DNA of 64,000 nucleotides from Owenweeksia sp. TMED14 (GTDB taxonomy: Bacteria > Bacteroidota > Bacteroidia > Flavobacteriales > Schleiferiaceae), in the NCBI GenBank assembly GCA_949529985.1, contig CATIRS010000029.1:62001-126000 (forward strand), read 5' to 3'. Positions 18,816-28,077 of the stretch are shown one piece after another. Each line of letters opens with the position of its first letter. Within the stretch, counting starts at the first letter, position 1. A program made the position numbers and the translations under genes. A model generated the notes under the pieces. It was not told the DNA's origin. It searched no databases and saw nothing but the letters and a program-made list of their open reading frames with translations.

Positions 18816-19711
18816 TCTAAAAGGGCTTTAATAAATTCTTCTGGATTAAAGGGGACCAAATCGTGTTGACCTTCTCCGATTCCTAAAAATCTCACTGGTA
18901 GATTTAATTGATCGGAGAGCGCCAAAGCTATCCCACCTTTTGCAGTCCCATCCATCTTTGTAAGGATTAGACCTGTTACTTTCGTCACTTTTGAGAACTC
19001 TATCGCTTGATTTATAGCATTTTGGCCAGTAGAAGCATCTAGAACAAGAAGAACTTCATGAGGAGCGTCAGGAATGACTTTCTCCATAACTCGTTTAATT
19101 TTTGACAACTCATTCATAAGGTTGACTTTATTATGTAATCGACCCGCAGTATCTACTATCACTATATCAGTATTTTTATTTTTTCCCGCCTCAACTGATG
19201 CATACGCTACGGCCGCAGGATCTGTATTCATACCTTTTTCAATAATGTCTACACCTACTCTATTCGCCCAAATCTTTAATTGATCAACAGCAGCAGCACG
19301 AAAAGTATCTCCAGCACCCATCACAACACTTTTATTGAGTCTCTTGTAATAGCTTGATAGTTTACCAACTGTCGTTGTCTTTCCAACTCCATTAACACCA
19401 ACAACAAGAATAACATGAGGCTTTAAATTTTTAGTCGGGACCGGTCCAAATTCTTTTCCATTTAATTGTTTAATTAAGGTAGAACTAATAATGTTTTGTA
19501 AATCTGATTGAGTTACATATTTATTTTCTTTTACATTTTTCTGTATTGCCTCTACCAACTTCACAGAGGTCTCAACACCAACGTCAGAACTTATTAGTGC
19601 ATCTTCCAAATCATCAAGTGTTTTCTCATCTACAGTTGACTTACCAGCTATAACTCGACTAAGCTTCCCTAGAAATGCATTTTTTGTTTTACCTAAACCA
19701 AATAAAGCCAT
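18812..19711 (-). CDS. ftsY: Signal recognition particle receptor FtsY
   Basis: The 299-residue protein has the short NG-domain form without the acidic A domain. GTPase motifs seen are GVNGVGKTTTVGKL (P-loop), DTFRAAAVDQL, DTAGRLHNK and TKMDGTAKGG, ending with GIGEGQHDLVPFNPEEF. It docks SRP-ribosome complexes at the inner membrane for cotranslational insertion. It follows the rpmB-rpmG-DUF4295 cluster, from which it is separated by a hairpin terminator, and it leads amn and rimO. Confidence 0.96.
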   Translation of the reverse strand: MALFGLGKTKNAFLGKLSRVIAGKSTVDEKTLDDLEDALISSDVGVETSVKLVEAIQKNVKENKYVTQSDLQNIISSTLIKQLNGKEFGPVPTKNLKPHVILVVGVNGVGKTTTVGKLSSYYKRLNKSVVMGAGDTFRAAAVDQLKIWANRVGVDIIEKGMNTDPAAVAYASVEAGKNKNTDIVIVDTAGRLHNKVNLMNELSKIKRVMEKVIPDAPHEVLLVLDASTGQNAINQAIEFSKVTKVTGLILTKMDGTAKGGIALALSDQLNLPVRFLGIGEGQHDLVPFNPEEFIKALLE

Positions 19712-19726
19712 AATTCTAAGTTAAAA

Positions 19727-19752
19727 AAAAGCCGCTCTGTAGAGCGGCTTTT
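19727..19752 (-). terminator. Terminator between DUF4295 gene and ftsY
   Basis: AAAAGCCGCTC and GAGCGGCTTTT pair around TGTA. Read on the minus strand it is followed by a run of eight T, so it ends or attenuates the ribosomal-protein transcript before ftsY. Confidence 0.85.
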
Positions 19753-19780
19753 AATGTTCTTATTTTAGTAAAAGCTATTT

Positions 19781-19930
19781 TTAAGCCTTAAAAAAATCAT
19801 CTACAAGATCTTTTAACATCACTTTGGACTCATATCCATATGCACCTTTGGATGTCTTTACAAGCTTAAAAGCCTTGGTGTATGAAGATCCACCAGCTTT
19901 TTTTAGGGAGGCTACTACTTTTTTTGCCAT
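19781..19930 (-). CDS. DUF4295 small basic protein
   Basis: A 49-residue open frame starts MAKKVVASLKKAGG, continues YTKAFKLVKTSKGAYGYES and ends LVDDFFKA. This matches DUF4295, a small Lys-rich protein found in Bacteroidota directly after rpmG. It starts three bases after the rpmG stop. Position and basic composition suggest ribosome association, but no function is established. Being under 60 residues, it is easily missed. Confidence 0.9.
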   Translation of the reverse strand: MAKKVVASLKKAGGSSYTKAFKLVKTSKGAYGYESKVMLKDLVDDFFKA

Positions 19931-19933
19931 GTC

Positions 19934-20116
19934 TTATTTTATTTCCTTGTGAACCGTCATTCTTTTTAGGACGGGATTAAATTTCTTTATCTCCATACGA
20001 TCAGGAGTGTTTTTTTTGTTTTTTGTGGTGATGTATCGAGAAGTCCCCGGCACTCCACTTTCCTTATGCTCAACGCATTCAAGGATAACTTGAATTCTAT
20101 TTCCTTTTCTAGCCAT
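19934..20116 (-). CDS. rpmG: Ribosomal protein L33
   Basis: The 60-residue protein begins [18 protein letters not shown] and includes [20 protein letters not shown], typical of L33. Both CxxC pairs of the zinc-binding type are missing, so this is the zinc-independent form. It lies five bases after rpmB and four bases before the DUF4295 gene. Confidence 0.96.
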   Translation of the reverse strand: MARKGNRIQVILECVEHKESGVPGTSRYITTKNKKNTPDRMEIKKFNPVLKRMTVHKEIK

Positions 20117-20121
20117 GATTA

Positions 20122-20361
20122 TTAAATAGCAATTTTACCATTAGAACGGGCTTCATTTAAAACCACCTCGATGCCTTTCTTATCTATTGTCTTCAATGCA
20201 GAAGCTGATAAACGAAGTGTTATCCATTGATTTTCGCTTGGTACGAAAAAACGCTTTCGCATTAGGTTAACGTTGAACTTACGCTTATTTTTTTTGTTCG
20301 AGAAAGAGACATGATTTCCAACCAATGCTTTCTTTCCTGTAATTTCACAAACTCGCGACAT
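20122..20361 (-). CDS. rpmB: Ribosomal protein L28
   Basis: The 79-residue protein starts [21 protein letters not shown] and continues with [18 protein letters not shown], matching L28 over its full length. It is the first gene of the L28-L33-DUF4295 transcript and has a clear Bacteroidota promoter upstream at 20402-20409. Confidence 0.97.
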   Translation of the reverse strand: MSRVCEITGKKALVGNHVSFSNKKNKRKFNVNLMRKRFFVPSENQWITLRLSASALKTIDKKGIEVVLNEARSNGKIAI

Positions 20362-20401
20362 GACTGTTATATGTTAAGATGACCCATTCACAACGGGTGT
20401 G

Positions 20402-20409
20402 CAAAGGTA
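20402..20409 (-). promoter_or_regulatory. Bacteroidota -7 box for rpmB
   Basis: On the minus strand TACCTTTG followed by C matches TAnnTTTG. It lies about 40 bases before the rpmB ATG, leaving a short leader that contains a small ACCC/GGGT hairpin. No clear -33 TTTG is seen. Confidence 0.6.
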
Positions 20410-20475
20410 ATCAACTTTCCTTATTCTTCAGTAGTAAAACAATGCTTTTTAAACATTTATAATTTCAAAGAGTAT

Positions 20476-21723
20476 TTAACGCGTTTTAGCCTTAAGAAAT
20501 ATCCTGAGCTGGTTTAAAACTGCCAAGCATGATTTTGATGTGATTCTTTCTCTTCCTGGACCCATAAAATACTTCTTTGACCACTCAATACCGGGGCCAG
20601 ATATAGCCAACCAAACAGTGCCAGAAGGATTATCTGAATCACTACTAGCTCCGGTATACCCAGTAGTAGCAATTGACCAGTCTGAAGAGTATTTCTTTTT
20701 TATTCCATTTGCCATCTGAGTTGCCACCAATCTTGTTACTGCTCCATTAATTAATAACTCATCCCTATCGACGTTAAGATCTGAAATTTTAATTTCATTT
20801 GAATAAGCTATCACTGACCCTTTAAACACATCTGACGCCCCTTCCACAGAGGTTAACTTAGCTGAAAGACTCCCTCCAGTAAAACTTTCAGCAGTGGACA
20901 ATGTCTCGCCAGCTTTTCTTAACAAATCAGAAACTAAGTACTCCATCCCTCTTATATCTTCAGTAAAAATGTCGTTACCTAAAATTCCCCTCAAAATAAT
21001 AGAGTGGTTATCAAGTTCTTTAAGAAGTTCAGAAGTATCCCTTAAAAATCCTTTACAAGTCAATCTGAGCTTGACTAACCCCGGAGAGGGCAAGTATGCC
21101 AAAGCGATCTGTTTTGGCAAGTTTCTCTCCCAATCATACAACCTCAAGGCAAGATCAGACTCCGGTATACCTTGAATCAAAAAATAACGATGCTCTAACA
21201 GAATATCTTGCACACTTGACATTCTTGGCAGGATGTAATCGTTAGTGATGGCCTTCATTTCAAAAGGGACTCCAGGCATACTGATATAACTTTTCTTATC
21301 ACGCTCCCAAAGCATAGCTTGAGCAGTGCCAAGACTATTTTCTAAACAAATTGCAGATTTCGGGAAATACGCTTGATCTTTATTTAGCATGTTTGGAAGT
21401 TTACCCATTTTCTTAAACAGGTTTTCAATATGAGTATAGATCTCAGGCCGATAAACGAGTTCATCATCAAAGTAGTCAGTAAGGACTTTTTTTGTTATAT
21501 CATCATTTGTTGGACCTAAGCCGCCTGTTATGATCACCCATTTAGTATCGTGAAAAATATTTTTTAGTGAGTCAACTATAGCTTTTGAAGAATCTGGAAC
21601 CGTTGTTATACGCTGAACCTCTATACCTACATCAGAAAAAACCCTTCCTAGCCATGCTGAATTTGTATCAATAGTCTGACCAATCAATATTTCCGTTCCA
21701 ATTGTTATAATCTCAGCCTTCAT
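20476..21723 (-). CDS. cinA: CinA family nicotinamide-nucleotide amidase
   Basis: The 415-residue two-domain protein has an N-terminal MoaB/MogA-like domain (IITIGTEILIGQTIDTNSAWL, ITGGLGPTNDDITKK) and, from about residue 255, a PncC amidase domain (TAESFTGGSLSAKLTS, TTGYTGASSDSDNPSGTV). PncC-type enzymes deamidate nicotinamide mononucleotide in NAD salvage. The N-terminal domain in related proteins is an ADP-ribose pyrophosphatase. It precedes rpmB by 114 bases on the same strand, but rpmB has its own promoter. Confidence 0.93.
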   Translation of the reverse strand: MKAEIITIGTEILIGQTIDTNSAWLGRVFSDVGIEVQRITTVPDSSKAIVDSLKNIFHDTKWVIITGGLGPTNDDITKKVLTDYFDDELVYRPEIYTHIENLFKKMGKLPNMLNKDQAYFPKSAICLENSLGTAQAMLWERDKKSYISMPGVPFEMKAITNDYILPRMSSVQDILLEHRYFLIQGIPESDLALRLYDWERNLPKQIALAYLPSPGLVKLRLTCKGFLRDTSELLKELDNHSIILRGILGNDIFTEDIRGMEYLVSDLLRKAGETLSTAESFTGGSLSAKLTSVEGASDVFKGSVIAYSNEIKISDLNVDRDELLINGAVTRLVATQMANGIKKKYSSDWSIATTGYTGASSDSDNPSGTVWLAISGPGIEWSKKYFMGPGRERITSKSCLAVLNQLRIFLKAKTR

Positions 21724-21809
21724 GCTTCAAAAATACTATCATACCTTCATAAAAATATTATCGAGATGATAATTACAGTTGAGTAGTGGATTGAGACTTA
21801 TTAGAAAAA

Positions 21810-22286
21810 ATGAATATAAATATTGAACTTACTGAACATTCTTCCCACGAAGAACTTTCACTAAAAGATCAAGGATTGATTGCCTTGGCAATAAACCAGC
21901 TTCAAACCAGTCACTCCCCTTACAGTAATTTTCGCGTTGGAGCAGCTGTTAGTTTAGAAAATGGAGATTCTTGGGGAGGTAGTAACCAAGAAAACTCATC
22001 CTACCCAGTTGGGATTTGCGCAGAACGTATTGCCTTGAGTGTCGCATCAACGCAATCACCTGGGGAAATAGTAGATACTATCGTTGTTGTATATTCTGAT
22101 CCTCGCGGAGTTCACAATGCACCCTTAGCCCCCTGCGGAATGTGCAGACAAGCGATACGCGAGCAAACTTATCGACAAGAAAAAGGAATACGAATGATCC
22201 TTACAACTCAACATGGAGAAACTCTTGTTCTAAAAAACGCTGATGACCTACTACCGTTATCATTTACTCTTGAAAAGAGTAAATGA
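21810..22286 (+). CDS. cdd: Cytidine deaminase
   Basis: The 158-residue protein has the zinc site CAERIALS (Cys plus catalytic Glu) and PCGMCRQAIRE supplying two more cysteines, with the substrate block SPYSNFRVGAAV. This is the homotetrameric small-form cytidine deaminase, which makes uridine from cytidine. It is divergent from cinA with an 86-base gap and is followed 28 bases later by cutC on the same strand. Confidence 0.95.
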   Translation: MNINIELTEHSSHEELSLKDQGLIALAINQLQTSHSPYSNFRVGAAVSLENGDSWGGSNQENSSYPVGICAERIALSVASTQSPGEIVDTIVVVYSDPRGVHNAPLAPCGMCRQAIREQTYRQEKGIRMILTTQHGETLVLKNADDLLPLSFTLEKSK

Positions 22287-22314
22287 TTCTTATCAATATA
22301 TATTTTGATTTCAT

Positions 22315-22992
22315 ATGATCCTTGAAGTAGCAACGTTTAATCTTAAAGACGCTTTTGCCGCGGCACAAGTAGGAGCAGATAGACTTGAGGTTTGCACAAA
22401 TTATAAAATGGGCGGACTCAGCCCGCCAGCAGAATGGATTTTTGCCCTACGACAGACAATAAGTATTCCTGTAATTTCAATTGTAAGGCCTAGAGGCGGA
22501 GATTTCTTTTATTCTGTTGATGAGATCTCAGAAATGAGAAATCAAGGTCACTCATTAAAAACTGCCGGGTCTGAATCACTTGTTTTCGGCTGTTTAAACA
22601 AGGACCATAGCTTAGATATTAAAACATGTCATGACTTAATTCTTGACTGGAGATCACCCACCGTTCTTCATAGAGCCTTCGATGAATGTAATGACCCCTT
22701 TAAGGCCGTTGATCATGCCATAGAAGCTGGTTTTCACAGAATACTAACAGCGAAGGGGGCAAAAAATATGGACTTACTTAAAAACTTAAGGAACTATGCA
22801 AACGATCGTATTGAGATTCTTCCAGGAGGAGGAATAAGATCTTCAAACATAGACCAATATATCAATTCGAGTTTTCAAACTATTCACTCTTCGGCCATTA
22901 CAGGAAAAAAAAACAAGATGGACCCAGGAGAAATCGCTCTACTTAAACTGAAACTTTTGAACTTTAAGACAACAATGAATTCGCATCAATAA
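22315..22992 (+). CDS. cutC: CutC family protein
   Basis: The 225-residue TIM-barrel protein starts LEVATFNLKDAFAAAQVGAD and has RLEVCTNYKMGGLSPP, VSIVRPRGGDFFYS, LHRAFDE and GGGIRSSNI, all typical of CutC. CutC was linked to copper handling in Escherichia coli, but a direct role is disputed; an enzyme activity is likely and unknown. Its 3' end overlaps the convergent glycosylasparaginase gene by 29 bases. Confidence 0.93.
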   Translation: MILEVATFNLKDAFAAAQVGADRLEVCTNYKMGGLSPPAEWIFALRQTISIPVISIVRPRGGDFFYSVDEISEMRNQGHSLKTAGSESLVFGCLNKDHSLDIKTCHDLILDWRSPTVLHRAFDECNDPFKAVDHAIEAGFHRILTAKGAKNMDLLKNLRNYANDRIEILPGGGIRSSNIDQYINSSFQTIHSSAITGKKNKMDPGEIALLKLKLLNFKTTMNSHQ

Positions 22993-23938
22993 GTTGAGGC
23001 TCTTTTCCTAATTTATTGACAGCATATTGAAAACCTGGGCGCATAGAGAATCCACCAACATCTCCTTTTTTATTGATAGCTATAAACCCAATTTGGGTAT
23101 CCTTCATACTTGCATTTCTTCGAATAAAAAATTGGTGGATTTTACGGACAGCTTCTTCACATGCAATCTGAGGACTGAGCCCTCTGGCCATTTCCGCCAC
23201 AACACGATAAGAACCAACAACACGTATGACCTCTTCACCATGCCCCGTAGCTGTAGCTGCACCTATGTCACCATCCACATAGAGTCCAGCTCCAATTATG
23301 GGGCTATCTCCAACTCTCCCTCGCATTTTAAAACCCATACCACTTGTTGTACAGAATCCAGCAAGATGTCCCTTTCTATCCAGAGATATTTGACCTATTG
23401 TATCATGATTTTCAACATTAACATGAGGATTGTATTCTGATTTCTCTAGCCACTTGTTCCATTCGTTTTCCGAATCTGGAACCATGAGGTTTGTGATGTC
23501 AAAACCCATTTCAATTGCAAATTGACGAGCTCCATCGCCCACCAACATAACATGAGGAGTCCTCTCCATTACTGCTCTGGCTAGTGAACTGACATGGACA
23601 ATGTCCTCTACGGCGGCCACACTACCAATATTCCCCAGATGATCCATACAGCAGGCATCTAATGTCACTTTACCATCCCTGTCGGGTCGTCCACCTAAAC
23701 CAACGCTTCTTTCGTTAGGGTCTGCCTCACATATTTTTACTCCGGCTTCAGTTGCATCCAATGCAGAAGCACCCTCCTTAATCAAATCCATTGCCCTTGC
23801 TGTTGTCTTTACTCCAAATCTCCAAGTAGCAATAGATACAGGCTCAATTATACTTGAATTGTTTTTTCGACCAAATGAAAGAAAGGGAATAGCCGCAGTC
23901 GCTCCAGTAATTATTTTTAAAAAATCATTTCTATTCAT
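22964..23938 (-). CDS. N4-(beta-N-acetylglucosaminyl)-L-asparaginase (Ntn hydrolase)
   Basis: The 324-residue protein has an N-terminal hydrophobic export segment (FLKIITGATAAIPFLSFG) and the glycosylasparaginase core. Visible blocks are GLGGRPDRDGKVTLDACCMD, HDTIGQISLD with the Thr that becomes the N-terminal nucleophile after self-cleavage, GRVGDSPIIGAGLYVD and TGHGEEVIR. The family cleaves the GlcNAc-Asn bond of N-linked glycans, so a periplasmic scavenging role is likely. It starts 27 bases after the TonB receptor gene and may be cotranscribed with it. Confidence 0.9.
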   Translation of the reverse strand: MNRNDFLKIITGATAAIPFLSFGRKNNSSIIEPVSIATWRFGVKTTARAMDLIKEGASALDATEAGVKICEADPNERSVGLGGRPDRDGKVTLDACCMDHLGNIGSVAAVEDIVHVSSLARAVMERTPHVMLVGDGARQFAIEMGFDITNLMVPDSENEWNKWLEKSEYNPHVNVENHDTIGQISLDRKGHLAGFCTTSGMGFKMRGRVGDSPIIGAGLYVDGDIGAATATGHGEEVIRVVGSYRVVAEMARGLSPQIACEEAVRKIHQFFIRRNASMKDTQIGFIAINKKGDVGGFSMRPGFQYAVNKLGKEPQLIDANSLLS

Positions 23939-23965
23939 CTTCTTTTGAGTTTTAATTACTCTAAG

Positions 23966-26221
23966 TTAAATAGAGTATTTAATCGAAGTTGTAATATTTC
24001 TTCCTGGAGCGTTTATTCCTGAAGCGAAAGTTCGGTATTGTGTATCTAAAATATTTAGAAAACCTACTTGAAAATTCCATTGATCAGTAATATCAAATGA
24101 AAAAGTAGCATTCCAAGTGATCCATTTAGGAGTTCCCATTGGAGTTGCATATCTAACATTGTCCTCGCCATTCAACATACAATTTTCAATGGTTTTACTT
24201 CCATTATAAACCATATAAAAGTTAGCTGACAAAGACTTCGACGGATTCCATTGTAAATTGATTCGAGAAATTGTTGGGGGTATGTGATCAAGTGGAGAGG
24301 TTCTAAAAGGCATTTTCACACTTCCCATTACACCTTGAAAATGACCTTTTAACTTCAACGCAAACGGTAGGTGAATCAAACACCTGACTGAATATCCAGC
24401 TATCTGAGCTTTTCTAGCATTTGACTGCCTATATACCGCTGAATTTACTCCCTCAAAAAGAACCGAATCACTTCCTCTTAGCGTAGCTGGCATAACGACT
24501 AAAGCATCTGAAAGAGAAGTCGAATATAAATTCCACTCTAGACTATGGCCGCCTCTAAATAATTGCACATTACCGATTTCCGCAGTAAAAGCCTGCTCTG
24601 GCCTAAGGTTTGGATTTGGTATAATCAACATACCAGGACTTGAATCAAAAACTTTAGCTAAATCATCCACATTAGGAACACGGTAAGCAGTAGAAAGAGA
24701 GGAGGAGAATTTTGAACGGCGAGATCTATTATAAATAACACCAATACTTCCTGAGGCAACAGGTGTTCTCTGATAAATTTCACTTGGCGAAAAAACCCCT
24801 GGAGGGGGATCCGGGAAAAATCTCATATCAGTGAATTTTGAGAACAAAGATGTTGTTCCGAGACGAAAGCCTTCTGAAATTTTTAATTTTTCCGAAATAT
24901 TATTAACATGAGTTGCAAATGCGGCTAAATTCGTCATAACATTTTTATCCCCTGGATAGCGCGTATTTACTAGTCCTAAAAAAGGCACGCTAGGATCATA
25001 CACATTAACACTTGTTGCAGTCGATTTGACACTTTGAAATGAACCGTCCAAACCTGTCCTAAGAACATTCTTCCCCCAACGCTTTGTAGCATCTGAAGTA
25101 AAGCCATCTACAACTACATCCTCAACCCGTGATTTCAAAAAGTCAGAGCCAAACTTCCTGGTCATCCTGCTTTCTTGAAGATTTTGGTGGTAAACCGAAA
25201 AACGGATACCATCAAAACCGAAAACTCTTAAAGCTTCCCATTGGTAACTACCCACTAAACGTTTCTGTGGGCCATAGTACCATGATGAATACTTGAGGAG
25301 ACCAGAACTATTCTTATCCGTTAACCTATCGTATCTGGGCACATCTGATGAATTCGAGTATTGGATATTAAAAGTGGATTTTATATTTTTCTTGATCTGA
25401 TAAACAAATTTCTGAAGGAAATCTACTTGTGAGTAACCGCTGCCAATCTGTACCCATGGTTTTTCGTTCTCCAAAATAGTATCTCGATACATACCAACTT
25501 GAACATACCTCTCCCTATCTCCGTGAGTACTTCCATAAAATGGATTTACTCTTCTTCCACTTTTTAAATCTCCAAATGTAGACTCAGTGAAAGAAGTTAA
25601 CGAAGCAAGTTTTTTCGTAGAATAACTCAATTTTATATTTCGTATCCAGCCATTATTAACAGAACTATATTGCGTTTTCAACTTACATGAATAGTTGTTC
25701 TTTTCTGAAAAATCCGGGGTCTCTGTGATGAAGTGCACTACTCCACCTAGCGCATCACTTCCATATGCATTAGATGTTGGGCCAAAAGAAACTTCTATTC
25801 GTTCTAAAACATTAGGATCGACTGTTATCGCATTTTGTAAATGGCCCGATCGGTAAATAAGATTATTCATTCTTATTCCATCTACTACAAGCAGAACTCT
25901 GCTAGCCTCCATGCCTCTCAAAATTATCGACCCTCCTCCTTGTTGACTTTTCTGAATGGCAATAGAGTTTTGACTAGACAGAACATCAACTGTAGTCCTA
26001 GACATCGAATTTTGAATTTCTTTAGACCGAATAACGGAAATTTCTTGAGTGATATTTCTTTTCGATTCTGCTGTTCTATAGGCAGAAACCACCACTTCCT
26101 CTAATGGGTTATAATAACTGGTATCAACATCAAGTTTATTTAGCCCCATATACTCCTGAGCCTCTAAAGAGGAGTAGATGCATATAAATAAACTCAAATA
26201 CAATATTCGTAATTTCACCAT
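23966..26221 (-). CDS. TonB-dependent outer-membrane receptor
   Basis: The 751-residue protein has a signal peptide ending SLEAQE, a TonB-box-like EEVVVSAYR near residue 40 and a full plug domain (GGGSIILRGMEASRVLLVVDGIRM, SNAYGSDALGGVVHF). A 22-strand type barrel follows, ending NITTSIKYSI. The plug resembles ligand-gated receptors of the BtuB/heme/siderophore class rather than the SusC class, since the N-terminal carboxypeptidase-like extension is missing. Substrate unknown. The asparaginase downstream might act on what it imports, which is only an inference from position. Confidence 0.9.
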   Translation of the reverse strand: MVKLRILYLSLFICIYSSLEAQEYMGLNKLDVDTSYYNPLEEVVVSAYRTAESKRNITQEISVIRSKEIQNSMSRTTVDVLSSQNSIAIQKSQQGGGSIILRGMEASRVLLVVDGIRMNNLIYRSGHLQNAITVDPNVLERIEVSFGPTSNAYGSDALGGVVHFITETPDFSEKNNYSCKLKTQYSSVNNGWIRNIKLSYSTKKLASLTSFTESTFGDLKSGRRVNPFYGSTHGDRERYVQVGMYRDTILENEKPWVQIGSGYSQVDFLQKFVYQIKKNIKSTFNIQYSNSSDVPRYDRLTDKNSSGLLKYSSWYYGPQKRLVGSYQWEALRVFGFDGIRFSVYHQNLQESRMTRKFGSDFLKSRVEDVVVDGFTSDATKRWGKNVLRTGLDGSFQSVKSTATSVNVYDPSVPFLGLVNTRYPGDKNVMTNLAAFATHVNNISEKLKISEGFRLGTTSLFSKFTDMRFFPDPPPGVFSPSEIYQRTPVASGSIGVIYNRSRRSKFSSSLSTAYRVPNVDDLAKVFDSSPGMLIIPNPNLRPEQAFTAEIGNVQLFRGGHSLEWNLYSTSLSDALVVMPATLRGSDSVLFEGVNSAVYRQSNARKAQIAGYSVRCLIHLPFALKLKGHFQGVMGSVKMPFRTSPLDHIPPTISRINLQWNPSKSLSANFYMVYNGSKTIENCMLNGEDNVRYATPMGTPKWITWNATFSFDITDQWNFQVGFLNILDTQYRTFASGINAPGRNITTSIKYSI

Positions 26222-26309
26222 TCAAAAAGAATATTTTTTTGAAATGCTCAATTGTCATGCCATTATTATTTTTCTTGATTAAATTAGTTTGAGTTAAAAG
26301 TTTAAAAAA

Positions 26310-27056
26310 ATGATAATAGTGCTGCTTTCTAGTTCAAAAACCATGCAACAAAATAATTTTAGATCTCAAAGCATACCTTTTTTTTTGACAGAAGCATCAG
26401 AACTAGATTTTCAGTTGAAAAAGCTCAATAAAATTGAGATTACAAAGTTTTATGGGAGTTCTGCCAAGCTTACTGAAAAAATACTTTACAACCTAAAAGA
26501 TTGGAATACCAAATCACATCAAAAAATAGGTCAAGCTGCCTTGTACGCATTCAATGGTGATGCATTTTCTAAACTGAATGCAGCTAACTTGTCCAGTCAT
26601 GGCAAAGAAAATGCTCATAAATCAATACGAATTCTTTCAGGCCTATACGGTTTATTGAAACCTTTAGACGCAATACAACCTTATCGCCTTGATATGGCTC
26701 AGAATATCAAAGGAACGGGATTGACAAGTTTCTGGAAAAAAAGATTAACTGATCAATTAGCAAACCAAAAAGAAGTAGATACGATTATTAACCTAGCGTC
26801 CAAAGAATACACCAAAGCGATAGATAAAAATTTGATACCTCAACGCTGGATAGATATAGAATTTCTTGAAAAGAAAGACAATACTCTTAAATCATTATCA
26901 ATATTCAGCAAGCAAGCAAGAGGATTAACTGCCAGATACATTTGCGAGATGAGAAATAGCAATATTGAAAAAATAAAAAAAATTGGCATAAATGGTTACC
27001 ATTTCAATGAAATAATGTCAAGTCAAGAAAAATGGACTTTCGTCAGAGAAAAATAG
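26310..27056 (+). CDS. yaaA: YaaA family peroxide-stress protein
   Basis: The 248-residue protein matches the YaaA/DUF328 family: start MIIVLLSSSKTM, AALYAFNGDAFSKLNA, RILSGLYGLLKPLDAIQPYRLDM, INLASKEYTKAID and KQARGLTARYI. In Escherichia coli YaaA lowers free iron and DNA damage during peroxide stress and binds DNA. It is cytosolic. It converges on the next gene with a two-base gap and is divergent from the TonB receptor. Confidence 0.93.
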   Translation: MIIVLLSSSKTMQQNNFRSQSIPFFLTEASELDFQLKKLNKIEITKFYGSSAKLTEKILYNLKDWNTKSHQKIGQAALYAFNGDAFSKLNAANLSSHGKENAHKSIRILSGLYGLLKPLDAIQPYRLDMAQNIKGTGLTSFWKKRLTDQLANQKEVDTIINLASKEYTKAIDKNLIPQRWIDIEFLEKKDNTLKSLSIFSKQARGLTARYICEMRNSNIEKIKKIGINGYHFNEIMSSQEKWTFVREK

Positions 27057-27058
27057 CC

Positions 27059-27916
27059 CTACCTCGTCAGGTGAATAGACGATTGTTTCTGTTCCAGATT
27101 ACCTGTTTGGTCGCTTCCGCATTTCGCAAAAATAAAATATACCCCTTCAGGTAGTTTTTTACCAAATTGAGTACCGTCCCACTTTTCTGTTAAAGATGTA
27201 GATTGAAACAACTTCTGTCCATTCCTGGAAAACACCTCCCACTCTATCCAATCGACATTATTGACTAAAGGAAAGTAGAAATCATTTAAACCGTCATTAT
27301 TGGGACTAAACACATTAGGTAGACTCATTTCAAAATCTAGTGGAGTAGCGGGACAATCTGAAAGGGCTAGGTATTCGACATCAAAAACATTGTCAAAGTA
27401 AATCACATTATCCAATTGCCTGCTTGTAAAATCAGGAAAAAAAACAAGTTGATCATATGGTAATCCAAAATGTGAACTAAAGTCAAATGTTAATTGCTCC
27501 CACTCATTCACTTTAGTATTTGAAACTTTAATCTCTCCAAGAGACCAATTGTCCGAGCGAACAAGCTTAATTCCTACATCACTAATTACTGATTTATACA
27601 CCATAACTCTTATTACCATATTGGTTTGATCAATCATGAAACTACCAATATCTAAGCCATGGAAAGTTTCGCACCCAGCCCAAGGCGCTCCGATTGAAAG
27701 AGCATTAAATTTGGCAACCGTTAGGCTTTTATTTATACCTGTGGTATCGGGGTTAGGAACTATTTCAAGAGGAGAGTTTTGACCATTTTCAAAAACTTTC
27801 CAATTCCATGAGGCTCCGAAGCCCCCCTGCTCAAAATCTACTGGAATATTTTGAGAAAAAGTATCAAATGAAAAAAAAAGACCAAATAAAACTAAGAGAA
27901 CCCGAACCAGCATCAA
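27059..27916 (-). CDS. Secreted protein with gliding-motility type (T9SS type B) C-terminal domain
   Basis: The 285-residue protein has a signal peptide (VLLVLFGLFFSFDTFSQN), a roughly 160-residue beta-sandwich-like part (DFEQGGFGASWNWKVFENG) and a C-terminal CHU_C domain with LPNVFSPNNDGLNDFYFP, EVFSRNGQKLF, WDGT and LPEGVYFIFAKC. CHU_C tails are type B signals for T9SS export and surface retention. The N-terminal part looks like a carbohydrate-binding or galactose-binding fold, but this is a weak guess. No catalytic domain is seen. Confidence 0.88.
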   Translation of the reverse strand: MMLVRVLLVLFGLFFSFDTFSQNIPVDFEQGGFGASWNWKVFENGQNSPLEIVPNPDTTGINKSLTVAKFNALSIGAPWAGCETFHGLDIGSFMIDQTNMVIRVMVYKSVISDVGIKLVRSDNWSLGEIKVSNTKVNEWEQLTFDFSSHFGLPYDQLVFFPDFTSRQLDNVIYFDNVFDVEYLALSDCPATPLDFEMSLPNVFSPNNDGLNDFYFPLVNNVDWIEWEVFSRNGQKLFQSTSLTEKWDGTQFGKKLPEGVYFIFAKCGSDQTGNLEQKQSSIHLTR

Positions 27917-28077
27917 AAAATCAGTTTTAGTATATTTAAAAATACAATAATCTATCTAAAAGCACTTTATGTGCCATAAAATAACGTAAAATCCTTGGTT
28001 TTCTAAAAAAAAATTCAATATTTCCCCAAGTAATGGTAAATTAGAAATTCAAATATTCACCTTAAACTTTTTATCAG